Numbered from the stretch's first letter, positions 16,982-26,418 are shown. The stretch is 64,000 nt of DNA from Ancylomarina sp. 16SWW S1-10-2 (GCF_009669305.1 NZ_SADB01000018.1:1-64000), one strand, 5' to 3'. Made by a program: numbers and translations. Notes: generated by a model from the sequence alone, not told the origin.

Positions 16982-16995
16982 ATTAAATCATTCGA

Positions 16996-18834
16996 ATGAG
17001 TTCATTTGATAACTTAGGTCTATCAAGACCAATTTTGGAAGCCATAACAGAATTAGGCTTCACAACTCCAACAGCTATTCAAGAAAAAGCAATTCCAGTT
17101 CTTCTAGAAGGAAGAAGTGATTTTGTCGGTTTAGCACAGACAGGAACGGGAAAAACGGCAGCTTTTGGTTTGCCATTGTTACAATTAATTGAGCCAGATG
17201 AAAAAATTCCGCAGGCTCTTATCCTTTCTCCAACACGTGAATTAGGTATTCAAATTGCTGAAGACCTAAAGAAATATTCAAAAAACATTTTGAACTTAAA
17301 TGTTGTAAATGTTTACGGTGGAGCAAGTATTGACGATCAAATTAGAAAGATTAGAAGAGGAGCACATGTTGTTGTTGCAACTCCTGGTCGTTTATTAGAT
17401 TTGATTCGACGTAAAGCTGTCAACTTATCAAAAGTAGAATATGTTATTCTTGATGAGGCTGATGAGATGTTGAATATGGGATTTAAGGAGGATATCGATG
17501 CCATCCTTTCTACAACATCTGAAAAGAAACTAACTTGGTTGTTCTCTGCAACTATGTCTAGTGAGGTACGTCGTATCTCAAAAAATTACATGACTGATCC
17601 TGTTGAGGTAACAGTTGGTTCTGCCAATACAACCAATACAAATATTGAACATCAGTATTATTTGATGAACAATAGAGATCGTTACAATGTATTAAAACGT
17701 ATTGTTGATTTCTATCCTGATATCTATGGTATTGTTTTCTGTCGTACTCGTAAGGAAACTCAAGAGGTAGCAGAATTGTTAATGAAAGATGGTTACAATG
17801 CCGATGCTATTCATGGAGATTTATCTCAAGTTCAGCGTGACAGAGTAATGCGTAATTTCAAAAGTAAATCATTACAAATGCTTGTTGCAACTGATGTTGC
17901 TGCTCGTGGTATTGATGTTGATGATTTAACACACGTATTGCACTACAATCTTCCTGATGAGTTAGAATATTATACTCACCGTTCGGGTCGTACAGCTCGG
18001 GCTGGGAAAAAAGGTATTTCAATCGCTTTAGTTACACCTCGCGACGAGAGAAAAATAAAAGATTTGTCTCGTAGATTAAAATTAGAATTCCAACAAGTTA
18101 AAATTCCTGGTGGAGCAGAGGTTTGTGAACGTCAGCTTTTAAACTTCATGAAACGCGTTATTGACGTAAATATTGAAGAAGAAGCAATTGCTCAATTCTT
18201 GCCAGCTATTCATGAAGAGTTGAAAGACCTTGATCGTGATGAGCTTGTTAAGCATATGGTTTCTTTAGAATTTAATAGATTCTGGGAGTACTACAAGAAT
18301 GCTCAAGACTTAAATATGAGATCTTCTACTCAGAAACGTGTTCGTCAAAATGACGGTGCGGTTAGTACTGAAGATCGTTTATTCATCAATATTGGTCGTA
18401 AAGATGGTATTGATGTACCAAGTTTGCTTACATTGATTCATAAGCAGTGTGGTGTTCGTGGTAAAAATGTAGGACGAGTTGATCTTAAAGGTGTCTTTTC
18501 ATTCTTTGATGTATCTAAAGAATTCACTGAAGAAATTATTAAAGGTTTCGCTGGTGCTGAAGTTGGTGGTAGAGCTGTTCGAATTGAAGTTTCAGGTGAT
18601 CGTCCAGATTCAGAAGAAAGACCTCGTAGCAATAATCGATCTCGAGGATACTCTAGTGGTGGTGGATCATCTCGTGGTTATTCAGGAGGTGGAAGGTCAC
18701 GTAGCGCTTCTGGAGACAGATCTCGTAGTGGTTCTGGTGATAGATCTCGTTCAAGAGGTGGTGATGATTCTAGAGATAGAAGAAGAAAACCAGAAGGTGG
18801 CGGAAGATCTTTCGACCGTAGAAGAAGAGATTAA
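16996..18834 (+). CDS. deaD: DEAD-box ATP-dependent RNA helicase (DeaD/CsdA type)
   Basis: Unwinds RNA, in this subfamily for ribosome assembly and mRNA decay at low temperature. 612 residues. In order: Q motif (FTTPTAIQEKAIP), motif I AQTGTGKT, PTRELG, motif II DEAD, motif III SAT, then the second RecA domain with HRSGRTARAG, a linker, the DbpA-like RNA-binding domain (about 465-535, with FINIGRKDGIDVPSLLTLI) and a Gly/Ser/Arg-rich tail (about 540-612) of RSxSGDRSRSGSGDRSRS-like repeats that probably bind RNA non-specifically. A hairpin in the long mRNA leader suggests control at translation or stability. Confidence 0.97.
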   Translation: MSSFDNLGLSRPILEAITELGFTTPTAIQEKAIPVLLEGRSDFVGLAQTGTGKTAAFGLPLLQLIEPDEKIPQALILSPTRELGIQIAEDLKKYSKNILNLNVVNVYGGASIDDQIRKIRRGAHVVVATPGRLLDLIRRKAVNLSKVEYVILDEADEMLNMGFKEDIDAILSTTSEKKLTWLFSATMSSEVRRISKNYMTDPVEVTVGSANTTNTNIEHQYYLMNNRDRYNVLKRIVDFYPDIYGIVFCRTRKETQEVAELLMKDGYNADAIHGDLSQVQRDRVMRNFKSKSLQMLVATDVAARGIDVDDLTHVLHYNLPDELEYYTHRSGRTARAGKKGISIALVTPRDERKIKDLSRRLKLEFQQVKIPGGAEVCERQLLNFMKRVIDVNIEEEAIAQFLPAIHEELKDLDRDELVKHMVSLEFNRFWEYYKNAQDLNMRSSTQKRVRQNDGAVSTEDRLFINIGRKDGIDVPSLLTLIHKQCGVRGKNVGRVDLKGVFSFFDVSKEFTEEIIKGFAGAEVGGRAVRIEVSGDRPDSEERPRSNNRSRGYSSGGGSSRGYSGGGRSRSASGDRSRSGSGDRSRSRGGDDSRDRRRKPEGGGRSFDRRRRD

Positions 18835-18852
18835 TTTGTTATTATATTATAA

Positions 18853-18882
18853 AAAAAAGGGAGCTATTAGCTCCCTTTTTTT
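18853..18882. terminator. Two-way terminator after the helicase gene
   Basis: AAAGGGAGC and GCTCCCTTT around loop TATTA, with an A run on the left and a T run on the right. It lies between the convergent helicase and M23 peptidase genes. Confidence 0.9.
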
Positions 18883-18992
18883 ATGTCTGTTTTTTGTGAA
18901 AGCCAAAAGTAAATTATAAAGTTTGAGAGTGTGAATACTTGAAACAAACTTTCTAAAATATTAGTTAAATTAAGAGACTGATACGAAAATGA

Positions 18993-20738
18993 TTACCAAG
19001 TAAAGTTACAAGTATAAGTGCCTATATTTCCAACAGCATCCTTAACTGTTAATTCTAATTGATGCTTCATATTTCTTTTTATTCTAGCTTTATCAAAAGT
19101 GTAGAATAGACGATTTTTCTTTTTGTCGAATTCAAACAAAACCCATTTATTATCAATTTTACCTTGATAAGTTTTAATACCCGACAAATTATCTTTAATA
19201 GTGAAATCTATAAATTTTAAAGACTTAAGATTTTTGTTCTTATAATTTGTTTTAGTTGTAATAGTTGGTGCTATTGTATCTTGAGAAACGGCATAGTTAC
19301 CTAGAATTTTTGTTTTAGTCTTCATGTAACCATTAACATAAATTCCTCCTACAGACGAGACCCTTTTATCTTTATTAATTCGGACTACAACTAATTTATC
19401 CGATAAGTCTTCATCAATTTTGTTCATCTTTATCGATATACTATAATATTTGTTTAGTCCAACATTCGGTTTGTGTATATGATGTATAGGCGATAGGTAA
19501 GTACTGTCTTGGCTTTTCGAATAACAAAATTCAAGATTTGAAAAGAAACAGTCCTTAGGAAATTTTAAATCGATATCTGATCGAGAGAAAAGGTTTTCTT
19601 CGTCATATTTAAATAAATTATCATATTTTTTTTCTGGGAATACGATCGAACTTGTATCTCCTGTTACAGTGAATTGAAGTTTAGCTTTATTGTTATAAGA
19701 GTCATATACCGATAATTCAATTTTATAATTTTCATCTGTATTAAAATTGTATGATCCATCAGATTTCATGTTTTTATAGAAACTCAATTTGTTATTAGGT
19801 TCGATAAAAGCTTTATGAATTTTTCTGTTCGTTTTATAATTGAGTTCATAATCGATATATGAATTGATATAGCTAGTCTCACTATATGAAAATTTATTGA
19901 GAGAGAAGTTTGTGACTAATGATTCATTAATTTTTAACTGGAGTTTATTAATACCACATTTTCCCCATGTGTTATTCAGATGATCTTGAGTGTGAATAGC
20001 AAAACCTATTCTTCCATGTAGTTTCATTTTGTTTATACCCAAACTGTAAGCGTTTTTGTTTGATGCTTTAGCTTTAAAAACTTGGCGTGTGTTTTTACCA
20101 TTTACACTGCTGTTTTTATCCAAAGGATAAACGTATAGATTATAAATTTTAGGCGAAATTGTGTCTTCTATTTTTAAACCTAAAAGCATAGGGTTAATAG
20201 GTTTTTCACTTTTAGTCTCTCTGACTTCAAAATGAAGATGAGGTCCCATTGAAGATCCTGTATTTCCCGAGTGCGCAATAATATCTCCTTTTTTTATTTT
20301 GAATAATTCTTTGTTGTGCGATTCTATTCTACTAAGATCGATATCAATTGCAAATTTCTTTCTTTTATACTGTTGCGATTTGATGTAAGCTTCTATTTTA
20401 GGAGAAAATTTACTTAAGTGTGCATATACTGAAGTATAACCATTCGGATGATTAATATATAATGCTTTACCGAATCCAGTTGAAGATACTTTAATGCGAC
20501 TAATAATGCCGTCGGCAACAGCATAAACCTTTTTGCCGGTTGTAAATGTTCGAATATCTATGCCCGAATGAAAATGGTTGTTTCTTAGTTCAGCAAATGT
20601 CCCCGAAAGGGTGATTTTAAAATCAACAGGTGATCTAAAATAGTTTTCAGGTATATTTTGTGCCTGAGATGGTAAAGTGTGAAAAAATATAATTGATAAA
20701 AAAAGAAGGATACTTATGTTTATATGCTTTGTTTTCAT
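18993..20738 (-). CDS. M23 family metallopeptidase with C-terminal beta domains
   Basis: 581 residues with a signal peptide (1-26, ending SQA). The LytM/M23 domain covers about 30-195 and keeps the zinc and catalytic residues: H57 and D61 (HFHSGIDI), H107 (YAHL), H167 and H169 (GPHLHFE). It should cut peptidoglycan cross-links or act as an amidase activator in the periplasm. The other 380 residues are beta-rich with no clear motif, probably Ig-like modules, a layout common in Bacteroidota M23 proteins. The gene is alone and divergent from the zapB-like/zapA cluster, itself related to cell division. Confidence 0.9.
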   Translation of the reverse strand: MKTKHINISILLFLSIIFFHTLPSQAQNIPENYFRSPVDFKITLSGTFAELRNNHFHSGIDIRTFTTGKKVYAVADGIISRIKVSSTGFGKALYINHPNGYTSVYAHLSKFSPKIEAYIKSQQYKRKKFAIDIDLSRIESHNKELFKIKKGDIIAHSGNTGSSMGPHLHFEVRETKSEKPINPMLLGLKIEDTISPKIYNLYVYPLDKNSSVNGKNTRQVFKAKASNKNAYSLGINKMKLHGRIGFAIHTQDHLNNTWGKCGINKLQLKINESLVTNFSLNKFSYSETSYINSYIDYELNYKTNRKIHKAFIEPNNKLSFYKNMKSDGSYNFNTDENYKIELSVYDSYNNKAKLQFTVTGDTSSIVFPEKKYDNLFKYDEENLFSRSDIDLKFPKDCFFSNLEFCYSKSQDSTYLSPIHHIHKPNVGLNKYYSISIKMNKIDEDLSDKLVVVRINKDKRVSSVGGIYVNGYMKTKTKILGNYAVSQDTIAPTITTKTNYKNKNLKSLKFIDFTIKDNLSGIKTYQGKIDNKWVLFEFDKKKNRLFYTFDKARIKRNMKHQLELTVKDAVGNIGTYTCNFTW

Positions 20739-20832
20739 GCTATTCCAAATTAAGGTGTCAGTTTATGGTGTGTAAATCTACAAAAAAAGTGTTTTTTTTA
20801 AACCTCTTAATCGAAAATAGAAAGCAATATTT

Positions 20833-20862
20833 TTGATTATCTTGGCAGCAATGTTAATTTTG
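20833..20862 (+). promoter_or_regulatory. Promoter of the zapB-like/zapA operon
   Basis: TTG (20833-20835), 19 bases, TAATTTTG (20855-20862): consensus -33 and -7 elements with ideal spacing. The expected start leaves a leader of only about 12 bases before the ATG at 20881. Confidence 0.7.
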
Positions 20863-20880
20863 TAGAAGAAAGTTTAAATA

Positions 20881-21174
20881 ATGGAGGTAAAGCCAATTGA
20901 AATAGTATCTGAATTACGAAGGCAAATCTCTTGTCTCATTTCCTTGTATCAAGATTTAAAGCTCGAAAAAGAAGACTTAGTTCGTGAAAAAATGAACTTA
21001 ATTGAGCAAATTGAATCTTTAAGCAAAGAGAACGAGGAATTTAAACATAAGTATGATACTTTAAAATTATCTAAGACTTTTGCTGTGAATGTAGGTGATT
21101 CGCAGCAGGCTAAAAATAAAATTAGCCGAATTGTGCGGGAGATTGACAAGTGTATTGCCCTTTTAAACAAATAA
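20881..21174 (+). CDS. Small coiled-coil protein, ZapB-like
   Basis: 97 residues, almost wholly helical; residues 5-60 show heptad spacing of Leu/Ile (LYQDLKLEKEDLVREKMNLI), with a short C-terminal helix. Its position 9 bases before zapA, in one operon, is the usual place of a small coiled-coil partner in Bacteroidota, and the pair probably acts on FtsZ at the septum. ZapB homology is by shape and context only. Confidence 0.65.
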   Translation: MEVKPIEIVSELRRQISCLISLYQDLKLEKEDLVREKMNLIEQIESLSKENEEFKHKYDTLKLSKTFAVNVGDSQQAKNKISRIVREIDKCIALLNK

Positions 21175-21183
21175 AAATTGTTT

Positions 21184-21477
21184 ATGTCTGACGAATTTTT
21201 AATTAAAATTAGTGTAGCTGGTCGTCTTTATCCTTTAAATGTTGAAAGGGATAGGGAAGAGATTGTTCGAAAAGCTGCAAAGACTATAAATGAAAAGGTA
21301 TTGCAATATCAACAGAAATATAAAGATAAAGACATTCAGGATTTTTTAGCTATGGCTTCATTACAGTTTGTAGTGAAAATATTAGAAAATGAAGCTAAAA
21401 CAGATGTATCTCCAGTTTTAAAAGATCTGGAAGCAATGGAACAAGAGCTGAGTGAGTTTATTAAAGAAGTACAGTAA
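21184..21477 (+). CDS. zapA: Cell division protein ZapA
   Basis: 97 residues. Binds and bundles FtsZ protofilaments. The N-terminal ISVAGRLYPLNVERDREEIVRKAAKTINEKV is the ZapA globular domain with the characteristic G-R-Y-P-L segment; a C-terminal helix for tetramer formation follows. The start is the ATG at 21184 rather than a TTG two codons earlier. It follows the ZapB-like gene by 9 bases, and the 6S-like RNA and rny come next. Confidence 0.92.
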   Translation: MSDEFLIKISVAGRLYPLNVERDREEIVRKAAKTINEKVLQYQQKYKDKDIQDFLAMASLQFVVKILENEAKTDVSPVLKDLEAMEQELSEFIKEVQ

Positions 21478-21493
21478 GACACTTTAAAAGAAC

Positions 21494-21605
21494 AATAACC
21501 CGCGTTATTTCTTAGGAGTTTATTATTTCGAATCTTAACAAACCCGTGTTGGGTATGATTAGATTTGTAAATAGGCGTAATTCCAAAGTTGTAGTGCGGG
21601 TTATT
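21494..21605 (+). ncRNA. ssrS: 6S-like RNA (6S-Flavo type)
   Basis: Regulatory RNA that mimics an open promoter and sequesters RNA polymerase. Seen here: a perfect 10-base closing stem (AATAACCCGC 21494-21503 with GCGGGTTATT 21596-21605), large unpaired strands on both sides as the central bubble, and a terminal hairpin (21531-21565; 12 of 15 pairs, loop GTGTT). Placement between zapA and rny fits the known neighbourhood of 6S in this phylum. About 112 bases, slightly shorter than proteobacterial 6S. Identity rests on structure and context; no covariance search was possible. Confidence 0.75.
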
Positions 21606-21648
21606 TATTACATAAAGAAAATTGAGTATTGACTAAACATATAAAATA

Positions 21649-23181
21649 ATGACAGAAATAATAATAGGAGTTATTGCTTTAGTTGGAGGCGGGTTTATAT
21701 CCTACTTCATATTGCAGCGCGCATTAAAAAGTAGACGCGAAGGCATTATAAGAGATGCTAAAGCTGAAGCAGAGGTTCTCAGAAAAGATAAGATACTACA
21801 AGCTAAGGAAAAGTTTTTACAATTAAGAACTGAGCACGAAAAGCAGATTAACACTAAAAATGCTAAACTTTTAGTTGTAGAAAACAGAGTTAAGCAAAAA
21901 GAAACTGCTGTTAATCAAAGAGTAGAGGATTTTCAACGTAAGAAAAAAGAAGTTGATTCTATTCGTGAGAACTTAAATGTTCAAATGGAGTTGGTAGAGA
22001 GAAAAGAGTTGGAGTTAGAGAAATCAAAACGTCAACAAATTGAGCAGTTGGAGAGAATTTCAGGTTTGTCTGCCGAAGAGGCAAAAAATCAGATTGTGGA
22101 ATCTTTGAAAGACCAAGCTAAAACGGAGGCTATGTCTTATGTGAACGATATCATGGAAGATGCCAAGATGTCGGCTAATATGGAAGCTAAGAAGATTGTA
22201 ATTAAAACAATCCAACGTGTTGCTACTGAAACAGCTATTGAGAATTCAGTAACAATTTTCCATATTGAATCTGATGAAATTAAAGGACGTATTATTGGAC
22301 GTGAAGGTCGAAATATTCGTGCTCTTGAAGCAGCTACTGGTATTGAAATTATTGTAGATGATACACCAGAAGCAATTGTACTTTCAGGTTTTGATCCTGT
22401 ACGTCGTGAGATTGCTCGTTTAGCTCTTCATCAATTAGTTACTGATGGTCGTATTCATCCTGCTCGTATTGAGGAAGTTGTGAGTAAAACTCGTAAGCAG
22501 ATTGAAGAAGAAATGGCTGAAATAGGTAAACGCACAGCTATTGATTTAGGTATACATGGTTTGCATCCTGAGTTGATTAGAATGATTGGTAAGATGAAAT
22601 ATCGTTCGTCTTATGGTCAGAACTTATTGCAGCATGCTCGCGAAACAGCTAACCTTTGTGCTATTATGGCAACTGAGCTTGGTTTAAATGCTAAGAAAGC
22701 GAAACGTGCAGGTCTTTTACATGATATAGGTAAGGTGCCCGATGATGAGCCAGAATTGCCACACGCAATTTTAGGTATGAAATTGGCTGAGAAATATAAA
22801 GAGAAGGCAGATATTTGTAATGCAATTGGAGCTCACCACGACGAAATTGAGATGACAACTTTGCTTGCTCCAATTATTCAAGCTTGTGATGCTATTTCAG
22901 GAGCTCGTCCAGGTGCAAGACGTGAAATTGTAGAATCTTATATTAAGCGTTTAAAAGATCTTGAAAATCTTGCTCTTTCGCATCCAGGTGTATTAAAAAC
23001 ATATGCAATTCAAGCTGGTAGAGAGTTAAGAGTTATTGTGGGTAGTGATAAGATTTCTGATAAAGAAGCTGAAACATTATCATTGGATATTGCACAAAAG
23101 ATTCAAGACGAAATGACATATCCTGGTCAAGTGAAGATTACAGTAATTCGTGAGACTAGAGCTATAAATTACGCAAAATAG
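21649..23181 (+). CDS. rny: Ribonuclease Y
   Basis: Membrane-anchored endoribonuclease starting bulk mRNA decay. 510 residues: one N-terminal membrane helix (2-24), a long coiled coil (about 25-190), a KH RNA-binding domain (about 200-270, with [17 protein letters not shown]) and an HD domain (about 325-420, with [14 protein letters not shown] as metal-binding HD). Full length for the family. It follows the 6S-like RNA and ends at the hairpin at 23201-23228. Confidence 0.97.
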   Translation: MTEIIIGVIALVGGGFISYFILQRALKSRREGIIRDAKAEAEVLRKDKILQAKEKFLQLRTEHEKQINTKNAKLLVVENRVKQKETAVNQRVEDFQRKKKEVDSIRENLNVQMELVERKELELEKSKRQQIEQLERISGLSAEEAKNQIVESLKDQAKTEAMSYVNDIMEDAKMSANMEAKKIVIKTIQRVATETAIENSVTIFHIESDEIKGRIIGREGRNIRALEAATGIEIIVDDTPEAIVLSGFDPVRREIARLALHQLVTDGRIHPARIEEVVSKTRKQIEEEMAEIGKRTAIDLGIHGLHPELIRMIGKMKYRSSYGQNLLQHARETANLCAIMATELGLNAKKAKRAGLLHDIGKVPDDEPELPHAILGMKLAEKYKEKADICNAIGAHHDEIEMTTLLAPIIQACDAISGARPGARREIVESYIKRLKDLENLALSHPGVLKTYAIQAGRELRVIVGSDKISDKEAETLSLDIAQKIQDEMTYPGQVKITVIRETRAINYAK

Positions 23182-23200
23182 AATTTATTTAGATATATAA

Positions 23201-23228
23201 AATCTCCAACTCTTTAGAGTTGGAGATT
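23201..23228. terminator. Terminator of rny
   Basis: A 12-base perfect stem (23201-23212 with 23217-23228) with loop TTTA and a long T run to the right; A-rich on the left, so it may also serve the convergent gene. Confidence 0.92.
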
Positions 23229-23238
23229 TTTTTTTGAT

Positions 23239-24117
23239 TTATTTATTCTTCTTTTGAAGAAGAACATTTAAAAGTTTTTTCAATATTTCGACGTTTCTGT
23301 GATTATTTTGCCGTCCGTAGGATAATATTTGATTTTGAATAAGAAGTACAATCATATTCATATTATTCGATGGCTTATAATATTGAGGTAAGTTTTTTAG
23401 TTTTTTAAATTTAATGACATGCTCAAGCTGAGTAGCTGATAAAACAGAACCATTGTCAATTGGATTTATATAAAAATAACTTTTTTTCTTTTCTACGAAC
23501 GAGTCATTCAAGTGTATTTCGCATGATAATATGATGCTATTAGGGAGCCGAATGCCTGTTACAGGAAGTTTTAAGCTTTGAGCAATTCCAGCATAAAGAA
23601 CACTAGTGATAATGTAGTTTCCCTTTTTTTGTGCGAGAACACTGCTAATATTTCCACCCCAATCTGTTGTCTCTTTAGGAGATAATATCAAGTAATTATG
23701 AATGAAGTAAAGAAAGTGATTGAGAATCTTTATTTTATCCAGATAGGTTTCTTGTTCCTTTATTTCAGGTTTTATTTCATCAACTAGCCTTTGAATAGTT
23801 GTCTTTATACTGTCTTTTGATAAATGGTAGTTAATACTTTGGTTAATAATAATTGCTCCATCTATTAAGTCTTGCTTAGGCGAATTTTTCCAGCTGATTA
23901 ATTCCTTTAAAATTGATTTGTAGTGTATTTCATCAATAATTTTGTCTAAGCGTTCCTGAAGAATAACGTTATCAGACTCTAACCAAATGTTTTCCAAATA
24001 AGGAATATTTGAGGCTGATAGTTTAGATAATTCTGTAGCTATGTTTATGTAAACATTAGGATCGGCATCGTCTAAAAGTGATATTAAGGCTTGTAGTTTA
24101 TCTTCGTTCATATTCAT
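23239..24117 (-). CDS. Transglutaminase-like (SirB1-type) protein
   Basis: 292 residues from the ATG at 24117 (MNMNEDKLQAL). A longer frame reaches 24168 but runs into the terminator hairpin of the upstream gene, so the later start is preferred. N-terminal part is helical with a HEAT-like DDADPNVYINIATELSKL; the middle carries the pattern of transglutaminase-like core 2 (HNYLILSPKETTDWGGNISSVLAQKKGNYIITSVLYAGIAQSLKLPVTGIRLP). The catalytic Cys expected in true transglutaminases is not present at GNYIIT, where the family often has G-x-P/C-x-S-L, so activity is doubtful. Relative of SirB1; cytosolic; role unknown. Confidence 0.65.
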   Translation of the reverse strand: MNMNEDKLQALISLLDDADPNVYINIATELSKLSASNIPYLENIWLESDNVILQERLDKIIDEIHYKSILKELISWKNSPKQDLIDGAIIINQSINYHLSKDSIKTTIQRLVDEIKPEIKEQETYLDKIKILNHFLYFIHNYLILSPKETTDWGGNISSVLAQKKGNYIITSVLYAGIAQSLKLPVTGIRLPNSIILSCEIHLNDSFVEKKKSYFYINPIDNGSVLSATQLEHVIKFKKLKNLPQYYKPSNNMNMIVLLIQNQILSYGRQNNHRNVEILKKLLNVLLQKKNK

Positions 24118-24147
24118 TTTTGAGACCTGTTCATACGTAAATATAAT

Positions 24148-24182
24148 AAAACCCACTAAGAAGAACAATTCTTGTGGGTTTT
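24148..24182 (-). terminator. Terminator of the nucleoside phosphorylase gene
   Basis: AAAACCCAC (24148-24156) with GTGGGTTTT (24174-24182), and AAGAA/TTCTT pairing inside. On the minus strand TTTTATTATATT follows. It supports starting the next gene at 24117, downstream of this hairpin. Confidence 0.75.
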
Positions 24183-24238
24183 AGAGTTTTCTGATCTCAA
24201 AATCTCAAATAAAAGACTAATTTGAAATTAATTAGAGT

Positions 24239-25114
24239 TTATTTACTTAATCTATCAAGTATTGTTTTGATAAGATTTTTAATGACAGGTTTATAATCTT
24301 TGCTTGCATCCTTGTTGACACGATTTGCAATTATGGCACAAACAGTGGCAGCTTTATGTCCTAAAAGAGCCGATAATCCAGCAATTGCAGAACTCTCCAT
24401 TTCATAATTAGTGATTTTTTGACCTTTATATTCAAAGGCTTCAAGTTTGTCGTTTAAATCCATATCAAGGGTTTTTAAACGAAGAACTCTTCCTTGGGGA
24501 CCATAAAAACCATTGGCAGATATGGTGATTCCTTGAATCATATTATCACCATCTATTCTATTGATTAATTCTTCCGATGATGATACAAAGTAAGGAGATG
24601 CAAGTTTTGGATTCCAATTAACGGCTTCTTTAAATGCTTTTTCGAATTCAAGGTCTGAAACTTCGTCTCTCCCAGCATAAAAGTTTAGCATACCATCAAA
24701 GCCAATTGATTTTTTCGATAATAGAAAAGAATCAACAGGAATGTCGCCCTGTAATGAACCAGAAGTACCAATTCGTACAATTGTTAACGATTTATGTTCT
24801 TTTTTAGGTATACGAGTCTTTAAGTCGATATTTACAACGGCATCTAATTCATTAATAACAATGTCTATATTATCCGTTCCAATTCCTGTTGATACAACAG
24901 AGAAGCGTTTGCCATTATACGTACCTGTTTTTGTTACAAATTCTCTATTAGAGATCGTAAGTTCTACGTTGTCGAAAAAACTGGCTACTAATTCTACACG
25001 TCCAGGATCTCCTACAAGAATAATTGTGTCTGCAAGGTGTTCTGGTCTTAAATGTAAGTGAAAAACACTTCCGTCAGGATTAATAATTAGTTCTGATGAT
25101 TTAATTGGTTCCAT
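24239..25114 (-). CDS. Nucleoside phosphorylase (PNP/UDP family 1, uridine-phosphorylase-like)
   Basis: Splits a nucleoside with phosphate into base and ribose-1-phosphate for salvage. 291 residues from the ATG at 25114 (MEPIKSSELIIN); 11 more residues are possible upstream. Family marks: VGDPGRVELVASFF (phosphate-binding), GIGTDNIDIVINEL, RIGTSGSLQGDIPVDSFLLS and, near the C-terminus, NYEMESSAIAGLSALLGHKAATVCAI, where the E-M-E segment binds ribose. Substrate base cannot be told from sequence; the uridine phosphorylase subgroup is the closest by pattern. Monocistronic. Confidence 0.88.
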   Translation of the reverse strand: MEPIKSSELIINPDGSVFHLHLRPEHLADTIILVGDPGRVELVASFFDNVELTISNREFVTKTGTYNGKRFSVVSTGIGTDNIDIVINELDAVVNIDLKTRIPKKEHKSLTIVRIGTSGSLQGDIPVDSFLLSKKSIGFDGMLNFYAGRDEVSDLEFEKAFKEAVNWNPKLASPYFVSSSEELINRIDGDNMIQGITISANGFYGPQGRVLRLKTLDMDLNDKLEAFEYKGQKITNYEMESSAIAGLSALLGHKAATVCAIIANRVNKDASKDYKPVIKNLIKTILDRLSK

Positions 25115-25551
25115 ATGTTTTAAAAATTTTGAATTGTAAAAAGTCATGTCACACAGATCTACTACTTTATAAATTTATGCACTCGTAAATATAAGTAGAA
25201 AAATGGGCAAACTGCTTTTTGCAGATTAACAATACTTATTATATGGTTGTTTGGAGTAATTTATAGAACTCAATTGTTGAAATAGATATAAGATTCAATT
25301 GTTCTACTTTATCAATGAGATTCCAAATATACAAATAAAATAATTATTGAAAAATGAGATAGCAATATGTTTTTGATATAATTCATTGTTTTATTCATCT
25401 AATTAATGTTTCCTCAATGGATATATTGTGTTATATTTACTTTCTAGTTAGTGACAATTATTATGACTATTAAGTTCATAGTTGATTGCTAAAATATAAT
25501 TGCTTTATAGTTAGAAAGATATCTAATTTTAAGGTGTTAAACTTTAATAAA
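25115..25551. other. Intergenic, divergent promoters expected
   Basis: About 430 bases between divergent genes. CAATTGTT occurs twice (near 25272 and 25296) with A/T-rich sequence between. I see no TAnnTTTG element with a good partner, no hairpin with a U tract and no convincing small frame. Confidence 0.4.
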
Positions 25552-26364
25552 ATGAAACAAAAACCGTATTTCTTAATCGTCGTAGCAGCTTTTGCGCTGA
25601 TTCTTGTATTGTCAGGATCAAGCATGTTTAAAACGCTTCAACCAGGTGAACGTGGTGTTATTTTTCGCAAGTTCTCGACAGGATTAGATAAAGAAAATAT
25701 TTTTATGCCTGGATTTCATGTGATTGCACCATGGAATGATTTACATATATACGATGTAAAGGAACAAAAAAGTGAAGAAATGATGGATGTATTGGACAAA
25801 AGTGGTTTGTCTCTAAATATTGATGTATCCGTTCGTTTTAATCCAATTTATAATAAAATTGGTTATTTACATGAAATTTTTGGTAAAAACTATATCAATC
25901 AATTAGTCGTACCAGAAGTTCGATCTTCAGTTCGTCAAGTAGCTGGACGTTATACTGCAGAGGAAATTTATTCTACTCAGAGAAAAGAAGTTGAAGATGC
26001 AATTATTACTGAAACATCTTTAATTCTTAAGAAGAATAATATTCAAATGAAAGCTTTATTGATTCGTTCGATTAATTTGCCAGCAAAAATTAAGCAGGCT
26101 ATTGAAAGTAAGCTACAACAAGAGCAGGAAGCATTAGCTTATCAGTTTAAGCTTGATCGTGAGCAAAGTGAGGCTGAGAGAAAGCGTATTGCAGCTGAAG
26201 GTGAAGCAAAAGCAAATAAGATTATTAATAGTAGTTTAACTGATGCGCTATTGAAAATGAGAGGTATTGAGGCAACGATTGAATTGTCAAAATCACCAAA
26301 CTCTAAAGTAGTTGTTATTGGTAGTGGAAAAGATGGGATGCCTCTTATTTTAGGTAACAACTAA
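25552..26364 (+). CDS. Prohibitin-family (SPFH/band 7) membrane protein
   Basis: 270 residues from the ATG at 25552 (MKQKPYFLIVV); a longer frame from 25486 would put 22 basic residues before the membrane anchor and lacks support. One N-terminal membrane helix (7-22) is followed by the band 7 domain (about 27-215; LQPGERGVIFRKFSTG ... EVRSSVRQVAGRYTAEEIYSTQR) and a helical Glu/Ala/Lys-rich C-terminal segment (EQSEAERKRIAAEGEAKANKII) typical of prohibitin oligomers. Probably forms a large membrane-bound ring that modulates membrane proteases or domains. Ends at its own terminator. Confidence 0.9.
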   Translation: MKQKPYFLIVVAAFALILVLSGSSMFKTLQPGERGVIFRKFSTGLDKENIFMPGFHVIAPWNDLHIYDVKEQKSEEMMDVLDKSGLSLNIDVSVRFNPIYNKIGYLHEIFGKNYINQLVVPEVRSSVRQVAGRYTAEEIYSTQRKEVEDAIITETSLILKKNNIQMKALLIRSINLPAKIKQAIESKLQQEQEALAYQFKLDREQSEAERKRIAAEGEAKANKIINSSLTDALLKMRGIEATIELSKSPNSKVVVIGSGKDGMPLILGNN

Positions 26365-26387
26365 TTTTCTAATATAAAATATATTTT

Positions 26388-26418
26388 AAAGGCTGTTTCT
26401 TAAGAAACAGCCTTTTTT
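26388..26418 (+). terminator. Terminator of the prohibitin-like gene
   Basis: AAAGGCTGTTTCT pairs with AGAAACAGCCTTT around a two-base loop, followed by a T run. Further right, TGTTCG-GTTT-CGAACA (26447-26462) is a perfect small palindrome without a T run and might be an operator for the next gene. Confidence 0.9.

Noticed and set aside
18479-18919. A 146-codon plus-strand frame over the end of the helicase gene
   Set aside because: It overlaps deaD in another frame; its Leu/Val-rich repetitive product is the shadow of the Gly/Ser/Arg-coding repeats, and it runs through the terminator.
25272-25304. Two CAATTGTT copies as an operator upstream of the nucleoside phosphorylase
   Set aside because: Short A/T-rich palindromes are expected by chance in this composition; no promoter element is near them.
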